Below the pieces are notes generated by a model. The model saw only the letters and a list, made by a program, of their open reading frames with translations, made no database searches and was not told the origin of the DNA. Positions 58,101 to 64,000 of a DNA stretch of 64,000 bases are shown piece by piece (the first letter of the stretch is position 1; each line of letters begins with the position of its first letter). Position numbers and translations under genes: made by a program. The stretch is from Copromyces sp. CBS 386.78 (taxonomy: Eukaryota > Ascomycota > Sordariomycetes > Sordariales > Sordariaceae): assembly GCA_030685235.1 (NCBI GenBank), contig MU839237.1, forward strand, positions 1 to 64,000. Direction: 5' to 3'.

Positions 58101-58900
58101 TAGTAATTATAATAGGTCCGCCCTTAATAATAGGGGCGTAATTACTCCTATTATAAGTATTAGAATTAATTATTATAGATTATAAAGGGTAATTAGAAGA
58201 AGTAACGATAAGAAAATAAATATTATACTATAATTATTAATTAGTAGTAGCGGTAATTAAATTAGGCCGACGGTACGAATTTATTATTGCCGACTTTAAC
58301 CCGAAGTTTAGTAGTAATATTATAAAATCGTATATAATTGGTATAAAACGAAAAAAGAAGAAAGTTTAATAACCGGAAAATAATAATAAATAGTATTTAT
58401 TATTTAAAGCGAAGAATTCCCTTTTTATTTAAATAAGGATAGAAGTTATAGGTTTTTAGTCCTTTCTTTTCTAGAAGAAAGTTCCGGATATTATAATATT
58501 AATTTAATTTTATAGTATAAATAAAGAAACTTTTATATATATTATCTTAAACTATTTACGGACGGCCGATTATTAAATAATAGTAATCGATTAGCTGTAG
58601 ACGAAAGAAGAATTTTAAATTTATTTAGACGACGGAACCCGAATTAAAAAAATCCTTTTGTAGGTATTACAATTTAATAAGTTAAATAAATACCATTTAA
58701 TAATCGAATTAGAGGGAGAGTAGTATAATCAATTCGCGCGGTATTTGTAAATACGTTCGATTATAATATTAGAATAAAAGAATACGGGAGAAATAGGAAT
58801 AGGAAGAATTAAATTATATTAATTATAATAGTTATTTAATTACGAAAGTAGTGCCGAAGTAATTAATTAATATTTTTCGCGGGCGAAGAATTTACAGAAT
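55200..58900 (+). pseudogene. LINE L9 ORF2: endonuclease and reverse transcriptase, RIPped
   Basis: With RIP stops ignored, the frame shows an apurinic-type endonuclease: IIRDYNLYYSD near 55693-55727 (a degraded GDFNLHHPDW-type motif), TRFG and IDYI segments near 55830-55870, and GSDYYP at 55930-55947, where the catalytic His of SDH reads Tyr. The reverse transcriptase follows, with FAND at 57336-57347 in place of FADD. Downstream of the RT I cannot name a domain. End approximate. Confidence 0.75.
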
Positions 58901-60325
58901 ATATTAAATATTAATTTTTAATTTTTAATAATTTTATAGCGTTATTAAATTTAATTTTTATTAATTAGAAGGGGACCGATAGGGCTATTAATTATTATCG
59001 GAGAATTAATATTAATACTTTTTTTATTAAAATTGAAAATAGGAGCGGTAGGATGATTAATTAAAAATATTTTGCGATATCCTTTATATTAATAATTTTT
59101 AACTTTTATATTCCGGTAGCGAAGAAAGATATTAAAGTTATACAGGAAATTATCTACAGTTAGGCGTTTATATATATTTTTAAGGAAGTCGATATAAATA
59201 TTACAAAAACGACGAATTAAAAGATTAATATTATTTTAGGAGTAGGATAAAATAATAATTGTAATTTAAACAGCGTTATATTTATTATAATAATTTAACG
59301 GAATATTTAATATATATTTCGTATTAGTAATAGGAGAAATAGCGTTCTATTTACTAATATTTCGAAGAACGTTAGAAAAAAAAACGAAAAGAAAATTGCG
59401 GGAGGAAATTTATTTTTAATATTAATATAATAAGTATATTTTACAAAGAGCGTATAAAATATAGTTATATTAAGGGACGGAGTATTATAAATATAGTTAA
59501 TAAATTTTAAATTATAATAGAAGTAAAGAATACGATAAATAATATTAGTTAATATAATTAGTAAAGAGAAGGGGAAGTAAATATAAGGATAAGAAGGATT
59601 TACTAATTGGGAAGAAAATTGAAAGTAGGGTTAGAAATTAATATTTGGATAAGGGTTTAGAATTCGGGTATTAGGGAAGAGGGGGGCGTAAGGGAGCGGG
59701 AGAATTTAAGGGACGGGGAATCTATTATACAGACGAAATTAATATTATATTTAATAATATTATAATTAATACGAATTACGAAATTTAGGGGGTTAAATAT
59801 ATAATTAGAAGGACGGTCGGGAATATAATTAATAGAAGAGGACGCTATTTTAAAAATTGGTTAAATAAGGAAGAAGGGAAAATTTGAAAAATAGCGGCGG
59901 GGAAGAATTTTTATATAGAGGGAAAGAAGGGGTTTTTACGCTTATATAAATTTTAGTAGAATTATAGGAGTTTGGGGAATAATAATGAGGCGGGAATAAG
60001 GGTAAACGATAGGGCAGGGACGATTATTATAAGCAGTTTAAAAAGAAGGAACAACGTACGAAAATAGTATTTTAATTATTTTAATATTAGATTAAAGGCG
60101 GTAGAGGGGAAGTAGTTTATTTATTAAAGCGGTAGGTAAATACTACTATAAATGGAATTGAAATAGAATAGGCGTAATTTATTTGTAATTAGAAGGAGTT
60201 GGCGGTTTTTATCTAACGGCGTTTATTACCGTACGGTTTCCTCTAGAAAATTAGGAGAAGTACCCTATACTAATAAGGCGCTATAGATAAATAGTATAGG
60301 GAATAAAACTATTATTATTATTATT

Positions 60326-61140
60326 ACGTATATTTAATAATTAAATTTCTAATTTAATTAAACTTTAAAGAATTTAATCGATTCTATTAATTTAAATATA
60401 ATTCTCTTAATTTAGAGAATTTCCGTTCTTAATTCCTTTATCCGTATAAAATATATAAATTCTATTTTACTTATTTCAAATTCTATCCCTCTTTTAATTA
60501 TTTAACCCGAATAAATATCCTATATTATTTAAAATATCTAATAATTTTCTTTAATAGTTTTAATTACCGTAATAATATTAATATTATTAGTAAAGCTAAT
60601 AATAATTATATTTTAAATAATAGTTAATTTATAATATAATAAAATAATAAAAAGAATAAAAAGAATTAATAAAAGGGGGGAACTTTATAATATACCTATT
60701 ATAATATTATAAAGTTAGAGAATTTCGTCGTCGAAAAAAAGAAAACCTTTTCTTCTAATAACGAAATTATTAACCTATTAGAAGATTTATTTCGGGAATT
60801 ATATTTCTTATAATATATATAAAAATTACTTATAATTAATTCTATCGAATATACCCTTTAAATCCAAGAGTATAAAAAATATTACAGCTTTAAATTTCTA
60901 TACTATATAGACCGCGTTAATAACTATTCGGACGGCGAACTTGGTTGAACGGCCTACCTAATTGCTTATTTAACCTTTTAAAAGGAAATTATACTCTTCT
61001 ACTACCTATATTAACCTCTTTATTATAAAAGCTTCGAAAATCTTTTTAACGTTATTTAAAAGTAATATAAACCGCTATACCCCAATTAATTTTTACTATT
61101 TAACGCTTTTTCTAAATTTTTTAAAAATAACTACTTTTAT
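60326..61140 (-). mobile_element. LINE copy L6, segment 2
   Basis: L6 resumes after L9 and runs through the reverse transcriptase (FADD region in reverse around 60575-60600) to its truncated 5' end. It meets L7 head to head at about 61140/61141. Confidence 0.88.
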
Positions 61141-64000
61141 ATCAATCCTTTTTATTCTCTTCATCACCCCATTATACCGCAAGTTGGCCACTATCCAAAA
61201 CGCGATTACCGTCGGCTTCGCCGACGATACTAATATTATCGCGGTGGCTAAGACTACCGAAGAAAATTGTTGGACGTTCTAAACGGTATAGGATATTTAT
61301 TCGGGTTGGGTAGTTAAAAGAGGAATAGAATTTAAAGTAAGTAAAATAGAATTTATATATTTTATACGGACGAAGGAATTAAGAACGGAAATTCTCTAAA
61401 TTAAAAGAGTTGTACTTAAATTAACGGAATTGATTAAATTCTTTAGGGTTTAATTAAATTGGAAATTTAATTACCGAATATACGCGGAAGTAAAAAAAAA
61501 AAAATAGCTATATAAACGAATACGCTAATATAATTAGCAGTAAAGATTTAGGGTTATTCTTTTATATAAACGAGGGAAATTTATATTAAATATATTTAAA
61601 GTACGATTATATACGGAATATTAATTTTCTATTAGCCGACTAAAGTTTATAGTAAATTACGAAGGATAGTAATTAGACTAATTAAATATTAGATTAAATA
61701 TTTGAAAATTATTATTAAGGCGTATAAAGTTACGCCGGTAAAAACCTAAAAATAGAAACTTTTTGTCTACTATTCGACCTTTATTTTAATAAACGGATTA
61801 AAGCCTTTAAAAAAAGGTTTACCCGTATAAATTAAGTAGGGTTCGTCCGAGGGATTGTAATTTAGGTAATTAGCTATATTTAAATAAGGAGAATAAAAAG
61901 TTGGCTACCCACTAATAGATTAGAAAGCGGTACTATTAAAGTTAGGTAAGTTAAAGAATAAGTACCGACGGAGAAACTTCTAGTAATTATAATAAATCTA
62001 CCTTTAGTAATAAGGGCGCCGCCGCCTTTATTATAAATATTAGAATTAACCACTACGGACTATAAAAGGTAATTAGAAGAAATAACAATAAAAGAATAAG
62101 TATCGTATTATAATTATTAATTAGTAGTAGTAGTAATTAAATTAGGCCGACGGTATAAATTTATTATCGCCGATTTTAATTCGAAGTTTAGTAGTAATAT
62201 TATAAAATAGTATATAATTAGTACGAGACGAAAAAAGAAGAAAGTTTAATAACCGGAGGACGACGACGAATAGTATTTATTATTTAAACTGAAGAATTCC
62301 CTTTTTACCTAAATAAAGATAGAAATTATAAGCTTCCGGTCTTTCTTTTTCTAAAAGAAAATTCCGGATATTATAACGCTAATCTATTTTTACAGTACGG
62401 GTAAAAAAACTTTTATATATATCGTTCTAAATTATTTATAAACGGCCGACTATTAGATAACGGTAATTAATTAGTTATAAACGAAAGAAGAATTCTAAAT
62501 TTATTTAGATAACGGAACCCGAATTAAGAGAATCCTTTTATAAATATTATAGTTTAGTAAGTTAAATGAATATTATTTAATAATTAAATTAAAAGGAGAG
62601 TAGTATAATAAATTCGCGCGGTATTTATAAATACGTTTAATTATAATATTAGAATAAAAAAGTATAGGAGAAATAGGAGGAGGAGGAATTAAATTATATT
62701 AATTATAATAATTATTTAATTACGAAGGCGGTATTAAAGTAATTAATTAACGTTCTTTGTAGGCGAGGAATTTGCGGAATATATTGAATATTAATTTTTA
62801 ATTGTTAATAATTTTATAATACTATTAAACCTAATTTTCATTAGTTGGAGGGGGACCGATAGGGTTATTAATTATTATTAGGGAATTAGTATTAATATTT
62901 CTTCTATTAGAGCCGAAAATAGGAATAGTAAGACGATCGGTTAAGAATATTTTGCGATATCCTTTACGTTAGTAATCTTTAACCTTTATATTCCGGTAGC
63001 GAAGAAGGACATTTTAGTTATATAGGAAACCGTCCGTAATTAAGTATTTACGTACGTTTTTAAAGAAGTCGATATAAGTATTATAAAAATAATAAATTAA
63101 AGGATTAATATTATTTTAAGAATAGGATAAAGTAATAACCGTAATTTAAATAACGTTATACTTATTATAATAATTTAATAAAATATTTAATATATATTTT
63201 ATATTAGTAATAGAATAAATAGCGTTCTATTTACCGGCGTTTCGAAAAACGTTAGAGAAGAAAATAAAAAGAAAACCGTAGGAGGAAATTTATTTTTAAT
63301 ATTAATATAATAAATATATTTTACAAAGAGTATATAAAATATAATTATATTAAAAGATAGGGTATTATAAATATAATTGGTAAATTTTAAATTATAGTAG
63401 AAGTAAAGAATACGACGGATAATACTAATTAATATAGTTAGCGGAAAGAAGGGGAAATAAATATAAAGATTTAAAAGGATTTATTAGCTGGGAAGAAAAT
63501 TAAAAGCGGGGTTGGAAGTTAATACCCGAATAAGGGCTTAGAGTTCGGGCGTTAGGGAAGAAGGGGGCGTAGGGGAGTAGGAGAATTTAAAGGACGGGGA
63601 ATCCATTATACGGATAAAGTTAATATTATATTTAGTAGTATTATAATTAATATAAATTATAAGGTTTAAGGGGTTAGATATACGGTTGGGAGGATGGTTA
63701 GGAGTACGGCTAATAGAAGAGGACGTTATTTTGAAAATTGGTTAAATAAGGAAGAAGGGAAAATTCGAAAAATAGCGGCGGGGAGGAGTTTTTATATAGA
63801 GGGAAAGAAAGGGCCTTTGCGTTTATATAAATTTTAATAGAATTATAGGAATTTGGAAAATAATAATAAGGTAGGAATAAGGGTAAACGATAAAGAAGGG
63901 ACGATTATTATAAGCGGTTTAGGAGGAAGGAATAGCGTACGAAAATAGTATTTCGATTATTCTAATATTGGATTAAAAGTAGTAGAAAGGAAGTAATTTA
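61141..64000 (+). mobile_element. LINE copy L7, 5'-truncated, runs off the right edge
   Basis: Plus-strand LINE beginning in the RT domain shortly before the FADD motif. The 3' end and tail lie outside the window. The first about 150 bases are almost RIP-free, the rest strongly mutated. Confidence 0.9.
61143..61284 (+). pseudogene. LINE L7 RT fragment with intact FADD motif
   Basis: The best preserved reverse transcriptase stretch of the LINE family: an open run of about 47 codons with PLYRKLATIQNA and GFADDTNIIAV, the FADD codons at 61217-61228. It ends in a TAA at about 61282. It identifies the family as a non-LTR retrotransposon and shows what the other copies have lost. Confidence 0.88.

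Larger units (their letters stand above)
53503..60325 (+). mobile_element. LINE copy L9, most complete copy, 6.8 kb
   Basis: A 6823-bp plus-strand non-LTR retrotransposon inserted in LINE L6, flanked by a 14-bp duplication acgtatattcaata / acgtatatttaata (53489-53502 and 60326-60339). It contains ORF1, ORF2 with endonuclease and reverse transcriptase, 3' region and (ATT)n tail (60309-60325). It serves as the reference for the family. Domain order ORF1, EN, RT fits the Tad1-like LINEs common in fungi; the clade is inferred from this layout only. The first about 400 bases are little RIPped and the rest heavily. Confidence 0.94.

Noticed and set aside
60326..64000. Twin-priming inversion of a single LINE at L6/L7
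   Set aside because: L6 has its own 3' (ATT)n tail at 50766, so the two parts are separate insertions.

Overview
The window looks like a repeat-only, heterochromatic block from a filamentous ascomycete (Pezizomycotina). Most of it is extremely AT-rich and almost devoid of CpA and TpG while still keeping CpG. Old reading frames are broken almost only by TAA and TAG. This is the signature of repeat-induced point mutation (RIP). I see no host protein gene, rRNA or tRNA. Species cannot be named from this sequence.

Layout: positions 240-8890 hold one complete, non-RIPped Ty3/gypsy-type LTR retrotransposon (chromovirus class) with LTRs that read as identical, a 5-bp target duplication, an initiator-Met-type primer binding site and a single gag-pol frame of 2491 codons ending in a chromodomain. 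It lies inside an old LINE copy. Everything else is a nested stack of decayed elements. The main family is a non-LTR retrotransposon (LINE) of about 6.8 kb, with ORF1, an apurinic-type endonuclease and a reverse transcriptase with the FADD motif, and a 3' (ATT)n tail. I count ten copies or parts, called here L0 to L9: L0 (-, 92-20909), L4 (+, 20910-23965), L2 (+, 23966-32670), L1 (-, 24196-26605), L3 (-, 29859-30507), L5 (+, 32671-48037), L8 (+, 36927-38868), L6 (-, 50766-61140), L9 (+, 53503-60325) and L7 (+, 61141 to the right edge). Two large RIPped chromoviruses lie on the minus strand: G2 (12356-19790, duplication TATAC) and G3 (32835-42255, duplication ATAAT). A third gypsy-like LTR with 1 kb of interior (49531-50765) is inserted in a fragment related to G2.

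Two kinds of non-RIPped or partly RIPped short elements also occur. One is a 531-bp non-autonomous DNA element with long terminal inverted repeats and an 8-bp target duplication (31272-31802, hAT-like). The other is a pair of inverted about 1-kb elements (27060-28161 and 48038-49049) of no class I recognise; they have subterminal inverted repeats, a 56-bp minisatellite, an (ATTTTT)n tract and two telomere-type TTAGGG units.

The order of events can be read from nesting: LINE copies first, then G2, G3 and further LINE copies (L8 inside G3, L9 inside L6), with the intact chromovirus as the latest well-dated arrival. The strongest general observation is an edge effect of RIP. In both G2 and G3 the outer part of each LTR is nearly unmutated while the inner part of the same LTR is heavily mutated, and the 5' ends of LINE copies are likewise spared. 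Coordinates of RIPped pseudogenes are approximate, because I worked by eye without alignment.
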